Source: Sphingomonas melonis (GTDB taxonomy: Bacteria > Pseudomonadota > Alphaproteobacteria > Sphingomonadales > Sphingomonadaceae). Taken from it: a stretch of 64,000 nt of DNA. The notes under the pieces are model-generated. The model saw only the letters and a program-made list of their open reading frames with translations, ran no database searches and had not been told where the DNA came from. The position numbers and the translations under genes are program-made. The stretch lies in assembly GCF_013409985.1 (NCBI RefSeq), contig NZ_JACCBY010000001.1, positions 1-64,000 on the forward strand. Direction: 5' to 3'. Below, in pieces: positions 56,499 to 64,000 of the stretch; within the stretch, counting starts at the first letter, position 1; the number at the start of each line of letters is the position of its first letter.

Positions 56499-59201
56499 TC
56501 AGAAGAATAGCTTGCGCAGGCTCAACCGCACCGTCCGGCCGAGGGGATCGAGATAGTCGGGCTGGTAGCTGATCGGCGTGACGCCGGCGGCATCGCGCAC
56601 GGTCTGGCGGGCATTGAAGATGTTGTCGACCGACAGCGTCACCCGCGCGCCACGCACCCAGGGATGCGCCTTCACCAGGTTGAGCCGCTGGCCGAGGTCG
56701 GCGAACAGCCGCAGGTTGGCGGTTCCCAGCCCCGAGAAGCGCAGCGTCTGCGGATTGGCCGAAGTCCCGCCGTTGACGCGCGTACCGGTCGCGTAATCGG
56801 CCGACAGCCGTACGCCGATGCCGTTGTTCGAATAGCCCGCCTGCGCCTCGAACTCGTGCCGCGGTTGTCCACCGTTCGCCCCGGTCGCGTCGCCGTTGAG
56901 CAGGTCGAGCAGCGGCCCGCCGTTGGCGATGGTCACGCGCTCGGCGAGGTGCCAGGTATGGTAGAGCGCGAACTGGACGCGCCCGCCGCCCTGTCCACGA
57001 CCACCGCCGCCGAAGCCGCGCCCGCCGCCGAACCCGCGACCACCACCGCCACCACCGCCGCCCGGTGGCGGCGGTCCGTCCGCACCGGGGGGTGGCGAAG
57101 GGGGTCCGTTATCGGCGCCCGGCGGTGGCGGCGGCGGACGCTCGCCATCGGCACCGCGCGGCGGCGGTGGGGGCGCGCCATCCGCGCCCGGCGGCGGCGG
57201 TGCCCCTTCCGCGCCGGGCGGCGGCGGACCGCCATCGGCCGCCGTGCCGCCGGCACCGCGACTGAAACGCCCGCCCGCGCCGGGAAAGCGCATGCCGGCG
57301 AAGGGATTGGGGCCGTTCCCGGCGCGGAACGCCTCCAGCTCCCGTTGCACCTTGGACTTCAGCGGCTTGGAGAAGTTGATGCCCCAGCGGATCTGCTCGC
57401 TCTCGGCGCGCGCGAAGTTGATGGGTCGCGCGTCGAGCCGGGTCAGATTGCGGTCCGCGTCGCGGGTGAAGCGATCGGGAAACGCCGCCTCGATCGCCGC
57501 GGTCGGCGACGGGAAGGACTGGATCGGGTTGCGCGTGTCCTGCTTGGTGTAATTCGCGATCAGCGTCAGGTCCTTGTCGCTCCACGGTTTGAGCGTCAGC
57601 CCGAGCCGGGTGACGCGACGGCTGCTCGACCGCAGGTCGGGATTGCCGCCGCTCAGCGTCGTCACGGTCACGGTTTCGCCGCGCACATAATCGAAGACCC
57701 GCGCGTTGGGCATCGAGACCAGCGGATTGCCGAGCTGCGTCGCAGTCGGCGCGACATCCTGCTGGTTGATCGATCCGATCACCCGCAGCGCGTTGATCGG
57801 GCCCCAATTGATGCCATAGCCATAGGCCGTCAGCGTGCCGAAATCCGAAAGCTGGTTAATCGCGGCATTGCCGTTGACCGACAGATTGCCGAGCCAGCCG
57901 AGTACGGCGCGCGATTTGCTGGCGATCGGCACGTCGATATTGACGCGACCGTTGGCCGCATCCCGCGACACGTCGCCGCTGCTGATCCGTTCGCCGAAGG
58001 ATCGGCTGGAGAAATCGCTGGTCTGCGCGCCGACGCGGATCGCGGTGGAGACATCGCCCGCGGGCAGCGTAAACAGCGGCCCGTTGACCAGCGCTTCGAG
58101 GTCGCCGGTGTTCGACGTCGAGCGTGCGCGATTGTCCGGCATGGCCACGCCGGTCTGCGTGTCGGTGTGGCTTTCGGCGCGATCATAGGCGCCGGTGACC
58201 GTCCACAGCCAGCGCGGGCTCAGCCGGCCGTTGAGGCTGGTGCCGAGATGCGCGGTGATGCCGTCGTTGCGCTGGGTCAGCGCATCGCCGACCGGCTGGT
58301 TGTTTGCGTCGAGCGGGCGACCGAAGCGGCCGACGCTTTGCGTTGCGGTCAGCTCGCCGTTGATCGAGGCGCTGACGTCGCCGAGCGGACGGGCATAGGT
58401 GGCGTTGGTGCCGAAGCTGCGGCTGAACGGCTGCAACGTCCGATACGGCCGCTGGTCGTAGCCGGCCGCGCCGCCCTCGGTGCGCTGCGGGCTGATGTCG
58501 CGCTCGGCCTCCGTGAGCGCCGAACTCTGCTGATAGCGGCTGTGGATGTTGAGCCGCGACCCGTTGCGGATCGTCAGCAGGTCGAGGTCGCCCTGCGGGC
58601 TGTTGCGGCCGCCCTCGGTCGGCGCGGTGTCGGCGAGTTCGACGGTGGTCGAGCGGAAGCGGCGACGCAGTACGAAGTTCACGACCTTCTGGTCGGCGGT
58701 ATAGCCGTATTTGAGCGCCACCTCTTCGGGCAGGATGTCGACGCGCAGGATCGCCTCGGTGGGGATATCGCGGATTTCCTGGAAGCCGGATATACGCTTG
58801 CCGTCGAGCAGCACCACCGGCGATCCCCCCGCGCCACTGCGCGTCTGCGGCGCCAGTTCGGTGAGCAGGTCGGAGACGCTGCTGACACCGTAACTGCGCA
58901 CGTCGGCCGGGCTGAGCACCTGTTCGGCGGGAATGTCGCCGACCACCGATCCGGGCGGCCGGCGGCCGGTGACGACGATGTCGCTCTCTTCCTCCTCGGC
59001 GTCTGCGGCAGGCGCGGTCTGCGCGTTGGTGGTGGACACGGGCGCCGTCGACTGCGGAGCCGTGGCGGCCGGCGGCTCGGTCGGGGCCGGTGCGGTCTGC
59101 GGCTGGGCCTCGGGCGCCACCGCAGCCGGAGCGGGCGCCTGCTGCGCCACCGCCAGCGCGGGCCAGCTTACCGCCATCATCATCACGACCGCCACACGCA
59201 T
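56499..59201 (-). CDS. TonB-dependent outer-membrane receptor with Pro/Gly-rich insert
   Basis: 900 residues. Signal peptide (VVMMMAVSWPALAVA), an Ala/Pro/Gln/Thr-rich spacer, a TonB box in SDIVVTGRRPPGSVVGD, a plug domain (SSVSDLLTELAPQTRSGAGG, SPVVLLDGKRISGFQEIRDI) and a beta-barrel ending LDPLGRTVRLSLRKLFF with the terminal Phe. Residues about 634-739 (DNA about 56985-57300) are an extreme low-complexity block of PPPPGADG-type repeats then GGGRGFGGG repeats, inserted in what should be a barrel loop. The ligand is unknown; no siderophore or sugar genes adjoin. Convergent with the ABC operon. Confidence 0.9.
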   Translation of the reverse strand: MRVAVVMMMAVSWPALAVAQQAPAPAAVAPEAQPQTAPAPTEPPAATAPQSTAPVSTTNAQTAPAADAEEEESDIVVTGRRPPGSVVGDIPAEQVLSPADVRSYGVSSVSDLLTELAPQTRSGAGGSPVVLLDGKRISGFQEIRDIPTEAILRVDILPEEVALKYGYTADQKVVNFVLRRRFRSTTVELADTAPTEGGRNSPQGDLDLLTIRNGSRLNIHSRYQQSSALTEAERDISPQRTEGGAAGYDQRPYRTLQPFSRSFGTNATYARPLGDVSASINGELTATQSVGRFGRPLDANNQPVGDALTQRNDGITAHLGTSLNGRLSPRWLWTVTGAYDRAESHTDTQTGVAMPDNRARSTSNTGDLEALVNGPLFTLPAGDVSTAIRVGAQTSDFSSRSFGERISSGDVSRDAANGRVNIDVPIASKSRAVLGWLGNLSVNGNAAINQLSDFGTLTAYGYGINWGPINALRVIGSINQQDVAPTATQLGNPLVSMPNARVFDYVRGETVTVTTLSGGNPDLRSSSRRVTRLGLTLKPWSDKDLTLIANYTKQDTRNPIQSFPSPTAAIEAAFPDRFTRDADRNLTRLDARPINFARAESEQIRWGINFSKPLKSKVQRELEAFRAGNGPNPFAGMRFPGAGGRFSRGAGGTAADGGPPPPGAEGAPPPPGADGAPPPPPRGADGERPPPPPPGADNGPPSPPPGADGPPPPGGGGGGGGRGFGGGRGFGGGGRGQGGGRVQFALYHTWHLAERVTIANGGPLLDLLNGDATGANGGQPRHEFEAQAGYSNNGIGVRLSADYATGTRVNGGTSANPQTLRFSGLGTANLRLFADLGQRLNLVKAHPWVRGARVTLSVDNIFNARQTVRDAAGVTPISYQPDYLDPLGRTVRLSLRKLFF

Positions 59202-59280
59202 ACAATAACCCTCACACCGTCAGGGTGCTGCTAATCGGCAATTGTCGCATAAATGTGCCGGTCGCACGATCGACTGTGAC

Positions 59281-59742
59281 TTATCTGCCGATATCGAGCG
59301 TGACGCTCTCGATCCGGCGCAGCATCGCGACGAATTGCGCGACCTCGTCGGGGGCGAAGGCGGCGAAGATGCGGCGTTCCAGGTCGAGCGCCTTGGGTGC
59401 GATCGCGGCATACAGGTCACGGCCCGCCTCGGTGAGTTCGAGCAGGTGCGAGCGCCGGTCGTCGGGATTGTCGCGCCGGGCCAACAAGCCGCGGCCGACC
59501 AACGCGATGGCGGCGCGGCTGACCGTCACCTTGTCCATCAGCGTCTTCGCGCCAATCGCCTGCTGGGTGATGCCGCCCGTCTCGGCGATCACCGCGACCA
59601 GTCGCCATTCCGGAATCGTCAGCCCGAACAGCGACTCATAGGCCCGCGCGATCGAGTCGCTGACCAGGTTGGAGGTCACCGACAGGCGGTAGGGGATGAA
59701 GTCGTCGAGGACGAGCGGGCGGTCAGAGGATGGCGCGGCCAT
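59281..59742 (-). CDS. MarR-family transcriptional regulator
   Basis: 153 residues with a winged helix: LTIPEWRLVAVIAETGGITQ, KTLMDKVTVSRAAIALVGRG (recognition helix) and the wing LARRDNPDDRRSHLLELTEA. The ATG at 59742 is preferred; the longer frame lies in the operator region. It is divergent from hppD with 80 bp between starts, so it probably represses the hppD-hmgA-maiA operon in response to an aromatic such as homogentisate (inference). Confidence 0.9.
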   Translation of the reverse strand: MAAPSSDRPLVLDDFIPYRLSVTSNLVSDSIARAYESLFGLTIPEWRLVAVIAETGGITQQAIGAKTLMDKVTVSRAAIALVGRGLLARRDNPDDRRSHLLELTEAGRDLYAAIAPKALDLERRIFAAFAPDEVAQFVAMLRRIESVTLDIGR

Positions 59743-59757
59743 CAGGTTTCGTATCAG

Positions 59758-59806
59758 TTGACACCAGTTTGGCAATGCCGCAGAGAATTGGTAACAGACG
59801 ATACCA
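59758..59806 (+). promoter_or_regulatory. Candidate hppD promoter and MarR operator
   Basis: TTGACA (59758-59763) followed after 19 bp by GAGAAT (59783-59788) could be the hppD promoter. An inverted repeat TGGTA-N8-TACCA (59789-59793 and 59802-59806) overlaps the expected start, 16 bp before the hppD ATG, where a MarR dimer would block transcription. Confidence 0.4.
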
Positions 59807-59822
59807 TTTCGGAGCTGCTGCC

Positions 59823-60902
59823 ATGTCCGACCCCTCGGCCGATCAGATCGACGTCAACCCGATGGGGCTCGACGGCTTCGAGTTCTGCGAATTCACCTCG
59901 CCCGACCCAGACGCGCTCGCCGCGCAGTTCGAGGCGCTCGGCTTCGTCGCGGCGGCGACGCATCCGACCAAGGCGCTGACCCGCTACAAACAGGGGCGGA
60001 TCAACCTGCTGCTCAACCGCGAGGCGACCGGCCATGCCGCCGACTTCCGCGCGGCGCACGGCCCGTCGGCGAGCGCGATGGCGTTCCGTGTCGCCGATGC
60101 ACGGGCCGCCTATGACGCGGCGATCGCGCGCGGCGCCAAGCCGGCGCCCGCCGGCGCGGCGCTCGAGGGGCTGCCGGCGCTGGAAGGGATCGGCGGCTCG
60201 CTGCTCTATCTCGTCGATCGCCACGGCGGTGCGGGCAGCGTCTACGACGACTGGCATCAGGTTCCCGGCGCGGCCGAGGCGGAGGCCGCCAACAGCGTCG
60301 GGCTCGACCTGCTCGACCATCTCACCCACAATGTCCGTCGCGGCCAGATGCGCACCTGGTCGAGCTTCTACGGCCAGATCTTCGGCTTCGAGGAGCAGAA
60401 GTATTTCGACATCAAGGGCAAGGCGACCGGCCTGTTCAGCCAGGCGATGATCGCGCCCGATCGCGCGATCCGCATCCCGCTCAACGAGAGCCAGGACGAC
60501 AAGAGCCAGATCGAGGAATTCATCCGCGATTACAACGGCGAGGGCATCCAGCATCTCGCGCTGACCACCGACGATATCTACGCCACCGTCGAGAAGCTGC
60601 GTGCCCGCGGCGTCAAGCTCCAGGACACGATCGAGACCTATTACGAACTCGTCCACAAGCGCGTGCCGAATCATGGCGAGGACCTGGAACGCCTGCGCGC
60701 CAACCGCATTCTGATCGACGGCAATGTCGGCGAGGAAGGGTTGTTGTTGCAGATCTTCACCGAGACGATGGTCGGTCCGATCTTCTTCGAGATCATCCAG
60801 CGCAAGGGCAATGAAGGGTTCGGCAACGGCAATTTCCAGGCGCTCTACGAGTCGATCGAACTGGACCAGATTCGTCGCGGGGTCATTACCGTCGACGCAT
60901 GA
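59823..60902 (+). CDS. hppD: 4-hydroxyphenylpyruvate dioxygenase
   Basis: Fe(II) enzyme converting 4-hydroxyphenylpyruvate to homogentisate in tyrosine degradation. 359 residues, two vicinal-oxygen-chelate domains. Iron ligands are in LLDHLTHNVRRGQM (first His), GEGIQHLALTTDDI (second His) and IFFEIIQRKGNEGFGNGNFQ (Glu). NPMGLDGFEFCEFTSPDPD is the normal N-terminus. First gene of the operon; 42 bp to hmgA. Confidence 0.97.
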   Translation: MSDPSADQIDVNPMGLDGFEFCEFTSPDPDALAAQFEALGFVAAATHPTKALTRYKQGRINLLLNREATGHAADFRAAHGPSASAMAFRVADARAAYDAAIARGAKPAPAGAALEGLPALEGIGGSLLYLVDRHGGAGSVYDDWHQVPGAAEAEAANSVGLDLLDHLTHNVRRGQMRTWSSFYGQIFGFEEQKYFDIKGKATGLFSQAMIAPDRAIRIPLNESQDDKSQIEEFIRDYNGEGIQHLALTTDDIYATVEKLRARGVKLQDTIETYYELVHKRVPNHGEDLERLRANRILIDGNVGEEGLLLQIFTETMVGPIFFEIIQRKGNEGFGNGNFQALYESIELDQIRRGVITVDA

Positions 60903-60944
60903 GCTTGCGGACGGGGTGGTGGAGCAGGAGAGGACGCCAAAACA

Positions 60945-62261
60945 ATGACAGTCCACCACCCCGGGAACGAAGCCGGTTACATCCCCGGCTTCGGCAACCA
61001 CGTGTCCACCGAGGCCGTCGCCGGCGCGCTGCCGATCGGTCGCAACGCGCCGCAGCGGCCCGCCTTCGGCCTCTATGCCGAGCAGCTCAGCGGCACCGCC
61101 TTTACCGCGCCGCGTCACGAGAACCGCCGCTCGTGGCTCTACCGGATGCGGCCCACCGCCGAACACCCGCCGTACACGCGCTATGACGGCGCGCCGCAAT
61201 TCGCGCCCGGTACCGGCGACGCGCCGCTGCCCCCCAACCGGCTGCGCTGGGACCCGTGTCCCGACGCCCCTGCGGGTACCGACCTGATCGACGGCATGAC
61301 GACGATGCTCGCCAATCGCGATCCCGCCGACCTCGAGGGTGTCGCGCTCCACGTCTATGCCGCCAATGCCGACATGACCGGCCGCGTCTTCACCGATGCC
61401 GACGGCGAGCTGCTGTTCGTTCCGCAGGCCGGGCGGCTCGACCTGCTTACCGAGCTCGGGCGGATCGTGGTCGCGCCGGGCCAGATCGCGCTGGTGCCGC
61501 GCGGGGTGCGCTTCCGGGCGCTGCTGCCCGACGGCAGCGCGAAGGGCTATGTCTGCGAGAACCACGGCAGCCTGTTCCGCCTGCCCGATCTGGGCCCGAT
61601 CGGCGCCAACGGCCTGGCCAACCCGCGCGATTTCGAGACGCCGGTCGCCTGGTTCGAGGATCGCGACGAACCGACCGAGGTGATCCAGAAGTTCATGGGA
61701 TCGCTGTGGGCGACGACGCTCGACCATAGCCCGCTCGACGTGGTGGCGTGGCACGGCAATCTGGCGCCGTGGCGCTACGACCTTGCGCGGTTCAACACGA
61801 TCAACACGGTGAGCTTCGACCATCCCGACCCGTCGATCTTCACGCTGCTGACCAGCCCGAGCGACGTGCCCGGGCGGGCCAATGCCGATTTCGTCATCTT
61901 CCCGCCGCGCTGGATGGTCGCGGAGGACACGTTCCGGCCGCCCTGGTTCCACCGCAACGTGATGTCCGAGGCGATGGGGCTGATCACCGGCGCCTATGAC
62001 GCCAAGGCGCATGGTTTCGCGCCGGGGGGGATCAGCCTGCACAATCTGATGGCCGGCCACGGCCCCGACCTCGCCAGCTGGCAGGGCGCCTCCGCCGCCG
62101 AGCTGAAGCCGCACAAGATTGAGGGCACGATGGCGTTCATGCTGGAAAGCTGCTGGCCGTACCGGCCGACCCATTATGCGCTCGACCATGCGCAGCTCGA
62201 CTATGACGCGGTGTGGGCGGACTTCCCCAAGGCACGGCTGCCGCACGATCCGGCGTCGTGA
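60945..62261 (+). CDS. hmgA: Homogentisate 1,2-dioxygenase
   Basis: Opens the homogentisate ring to 4-maleylacetoacetate. 438 residues with [11 protein letters not shown], the iron-site motif [16 protein letters not shown] (His and Glu ligands) and [13 protein letters not shown] (further His). Length is standard. AGGAGAGG precedes the ATG. Its TGA overlaps the GTG start of maiA. Confidence 0.97.
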   Translation: MTVHHPGNEAGYIPGFGNHVSTEAVAGALPIGRNAPQRPAFGLYAEQLSGTAFTAPRHENRRSWLYRMRPTAEHPPYTRYDGAPQFAPGTGDAPLPPNRLRWDPCPDAPAGTDLIDGMTTMLANRDPADLEGVALHVYAANADMTGRVFTDADGELLFVPQAGRLDLLTELGRIVVAPGQIALVPRGVRFRALLPDGSAKGYVCENHGSLFRLPDLGPIGANGLANPRDFETPVAWFEDRDEPTEVIQKFMGSLWATTLDHSPLDVVAWHGNLAPWRYDLARFNTINTVSFDHPDPSIFTLLTSPSDVPGRANADFVIFPPRWMVAEDTFRPPWFHRNVMSEAMGLITGAYDAKAHGFAPGGISLHNLMAGHGPDLASWQGASAAELKPHKIEGTMAFMLESCWPYRPTHYALDHAQLDYDAVWADFPKARLPHDPAS

Positions 62262-62887
62262 TCCTCCACGGTTACTGGCGATCGGGTGCGGCCTATCGGG
62301 TGCGGATCGCGCTGGCGTTGAAGGACCTCGCCTACGACCAGGTCAACCACGACCTGCGCACCGGCGGCCAGGCCGCGCCCGATTATGCCGCACGTAACCC
62401 GCAGCGGCTGGTGCCGGCGCTGGAGGTCGACGGGCTGGTGCTGCCGCAGAGCGTGGCGATCCTCGAATGGCTGGAGGAACGCTATCCGGCGCCACCGCTG
62501 CTGCCCGCCGACGCGGACGGCCGTGCGATCGTCCGCGCCATCGTCGCGACGATCGCCGCCGACGTTCACCCGCTCCACAACCTGCGCGTGCTCAAGGCGC
62601 TGCGCGAGCGGTTCGGCGCCAGCGAGGCGCAGGTACAGGATTGGATGGCGCAATGGATCGGCGACGGCTTCGCCGCGGTCGAGGCGCTGATCGCGCGCCA
62701 CGGCGGGGCCTTCGCTTATGGCGATGCGCCGACGCTCGCCGATTGCGTGACCGTGCCGGCGCTCTATTCGGCGCGGCGGTTCGGGGTGGATATCGCCCCC
62801 TATCCGCGGCTCGTCGCCACCGCCGACCGCGCCGCAGCGCTCGCCGAGGCGGCGCATCCGAGCCGCCAGCCCGACGCCGACGCGTGA
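62258..62887 (+). CDS. maiA: Maleylacetoacetate isomerase (zeta-class GST)
   Basis: Isomerises 4-maleylacetoacetate to fumarylacetoacetate with glutathione. 209 residues from a GTG start (GTGA overlap with hmgA). The catalytic Ser region [20 protein letters not shown] is an altered form of the usual SSCSxRVRIAL; [13 protein letters not shown] and [16 protein letters not shown] bind glutathione. The missing second Ser/Cys is notable but may be tolerated. Confidence 0.93.
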   Translation: MILHGYWRSGAAYRVRIALALKDLAYDQVNHDLRTGGQAAPDYAARNPQRLVPALEVDGLVLPQSVAILEWLEERYPAPPLLPADADGRAIVRAIVATIAADVHPLHNLRVLKALRERFGASEAQVQDWMAQWIGDGFAAVEALIARHGGAFAYGDAPTLADCVTVPALYSARRFGVDIAPYPRLVATADRAAALAEAAHPSRQPDADA

Positions 62888-63240
62888 GCGAACGCCTGAC
62901 CAGCACCCCCGCCGGCGTGCCGCTGGCGCCGCTCGCCACGATCGCCGACGGCGCGGCACGCAATTTCGTGCTCCAGATGCGCGCCGGCCGGTTCCACGGC
63001 TTCGTCATCCGCCGCGGCGCGGGCGTGGTCGGCTATGTCGACCGCTGCCCGCATGCCGGTGTGCCGCTCGCGCAGACGCTCGACGATTATCTGACCCCCG
63101 CCGGCGACCTGATCGCGTGCAGCTGGCACGGCGCGCTGTTCACGCTCGACGAGGGGCTGTGCGTCGGGGGGCCGTGCCTCGGCCAGCGGCTCGGCAGCTG
63201 GCCGGTGGCGGTGATCGACGGGGTCGTCACGACCGCCTGA
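62884..63240 (+). CDS. Rieske [2Fe-2S] protein
   Basis: 118-residue soluble Rieske domain: cluster motifs DRCPHAGVPLAQTLDD (CxH) and ACSWHGALFTLDEGL (CxxH). GTG start overlapping the maiA stop. It sits where fumarylacetoacetase would complete the pathway. It might donate electrons to an oxygenase or serve as a ferredoxin-like subunit; the partner is not in the window. Confidence 0.88.
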   Translation: MSERLTSTPAGVPLAPLATIADGAARNFVLQMRAGRFHGFVIRRGAGVVGYVDRCPHAGVPLAQTLDDYLTPAGDLIACSWHGALFTLDEGLCVGGPCLGQRLGSWPVAVIDGVVTTA

Positions 63241-63296
63241 CAAATCCGGCGCCGCTGTTACACTCGGCAGATGGGCAAGGCTGAGGGAGCACGGAG

Positions 63297-64000
63297 ATGA
63301 CGAGCGGCGCACGCTGGACCCTGGCGCCCCTGATCGGCGCGAGCGCGGTGGCGGCCGGCGGGATCGGCCTGTCGCTCTATTCGGAGCGGGTGGCGCGCGA
63401 GGCGGAGCGGCTGGTGCCGCAGGACGGCCGCCATCTTCAGGTCGAGGGCGCGCGGCTCCATTATGTCGACCGCGGCAGCGGGCCGGCGATCGTCATGATC
63501 CACGGGCTCGGCGGCCAGTTGCGCAACTTCAGCTATGCGATGCTCGACCGGCTCGCCACCGATCATCGCGTCATCCTGGTCGACCGGCCGGGGTCGGGCT
63601 ATTCGACCGCGGAGGATGGCGCCGAGCCGGGCATCGGCGCGCAGGCGGCGATCATCGGCCGGTTCATCGAAGCGCTCGGGGTCGAGCGGCCGCTGGTCGT
63701 CGGCCATTCGCTTGGCGGTGCGGTGGCGCTGTCGCTCGCGACGCAGCGGCGCGCGCTGATCCGCGGGCTCGCGCTGATCGCGCCCTTCACCCAGCCGCAG
63801 GACGACCTGCCCGAGGCGGTGAAGGGCCTGTCGGCGATCCCGCCGGCGCTGCGCCGGCTGATCGCGCAGACGATCGGGACGCCGCTGAGCCGGCTTACCG
63901 CGGAGCGCACGCTGGCCGCCGTCTTCGCGCCCGACACGCCGCCCGCCGACTTCGCCACGCGCGGCGGCGGCGCGCTGTCGCTGCGGCCGGCCAATATCAC
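63297..64000 (+). CDS. Alpha/beta hydrolase (5' part; runs off the window)
   Basis: At least 234 residues seen. An N-terminal hydrophobic anchor (LAPLIGASAVAAGGIGLSLY) precedes the hydrolase fold: AIVMIHGLGGQLRNFSYAML (oxyanion HG), VILVDRPGSGYSTA and the nucleophile elbow VVGHSLGGAVALSLA (GHSLGG). The catalytic acid and His must lie beyond base 64000. GGAG lies before the ATG. It is 56 bp after the Rieske gene; not obviously part of tyrosine degradation. Confidence 0.88.
   Translation, partial: MTSGARWTLAPLIGASAVAAGGIGLSLYSERVAREAERLVPQDGRHLQVEGARLHYVDRGSGPAIVMIHGLGGQLRNFSYAMLDRLATDHRVILVDRPGSGYSTAEDGAEPGIGAQAAIIGRFIEALGVERPLVVGHSLGGAVALSLATQRRALIRGLALIAPFTQPQDDLPEAVKGLSAIPPALRRLIAQTIGTPLSRLTAERTLAAVFAPDTPPADFATRGGGALSLRPANI

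Noticed and set aside
56664-59234. An 856-codon open frame antisense to the TonB-dependent receptor
   Set aside because: It is the mirror of a high-GC gene: Arg/Ala/Gly/Asp-biased, no recognisable domain, and the opposite strand encodes an obvious receptor end to end.
59754-62246. An 830-codon minus-strand frame opposite hppD and hmgA
   Set aside because: Composition is that of a GC-driven antisense frame and it crosses two real genes and their junction.

Overview
The window is 64 kb of a high-GC alphaproteobacterial chromosome, almost certainly from Sphingomonas or a close relative. This rests on gene content: a DUF4167 gene beside prmC-prfA, lysC next to ubiG, a full tol-pal operon headed by ybgC, the ctaB-CoxF-like-ctaG-ctaE-DUF983-SURF1-thrC order, and a TonB-dependent receptor with the sphingomonad DIVVTGRR box. 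It is mostly core housekeeping DNA. I found no rRNA, tRNA, CRISPR array, prophage or IS element.

Layout. 1-487 is a gene-poor edge that looks less GC-rich than the rest. 0.5-8 kb: an envelope-polysaccharide flippase, a CBS-domain protein, DUF4167, prmC, prfA, hisS and a DUF1345 membrane protein. 8-17 kb: M61 peptidase, ppa, GNAT acetyltransferase, EamA exporter, an orphan PIN toxin, ispG, an acyltransferase, an isoaspartyl-peptidase gene broken by one in-frame TAG, and an S1/P1 nuclease. 17-23 kb: ybgC-tolQ-tolR-tolA-tolB-pal on the minus strand with two hypothetical lipoproteins at its ends. 23-26.5 kb: nitronate monooxygenase, lysC, ubiG. 26.6-32.7 kb: an envelope-glycan block (GT39, polysaccharide-deacetylase-like protein, two GT4 enzymes, a DUF2141 protein and a polytopic membrane protein). 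32.7-37.1 kb: pyrE-pdxJ-acpS-lepB-AI-2E-type permease, with a small c-type cytochrome on the other strand. 37.2-50.8 kb: genes for an aa3-type cytochrome c oxidase and its assembly, then thrC and an RlmI-like methyltransferase. 51-53 kb: ccmA-ccmB, a zincin-like protein and pterin dehydratase. 53-56.5 kb: an SDR and an osmoprotectant-type ABC transporter. 56.5-64 kb: TonB receptor, MarR regulator, and a tyrosine/homogentisate operon (hppD-hmgA-maiA-Rieske), ending in a truncated alpha/beta hydrolase.

The most interesting structure is the oxidase locus. ctaC-ctaD ends in a strong terminator and is separated from ctaB-CoxF-like-ctaG-ctaE by about 4.4 kb holding an exported DUF1800/DUF1501 pair and a convergent heme-oxygenase-like (HDO-type) putative diiron enzyme. 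That last gene has a near-consensus FNR/FixK box placed where a class II activator should bind. Other points are the nonsense-interrupted asparaginase, the proline/glycine-rich insert in the TonB receptor, the homogentisate operon with a Rieske protein in place of fumarylacetoacetase, and several families of palindromic intergenic repeats that sit between genes at about eight loci.

All family assignments come from reading motifs and lengths; no database search was run. Coordinates are chosen starts, with alternatives stated where they matter.
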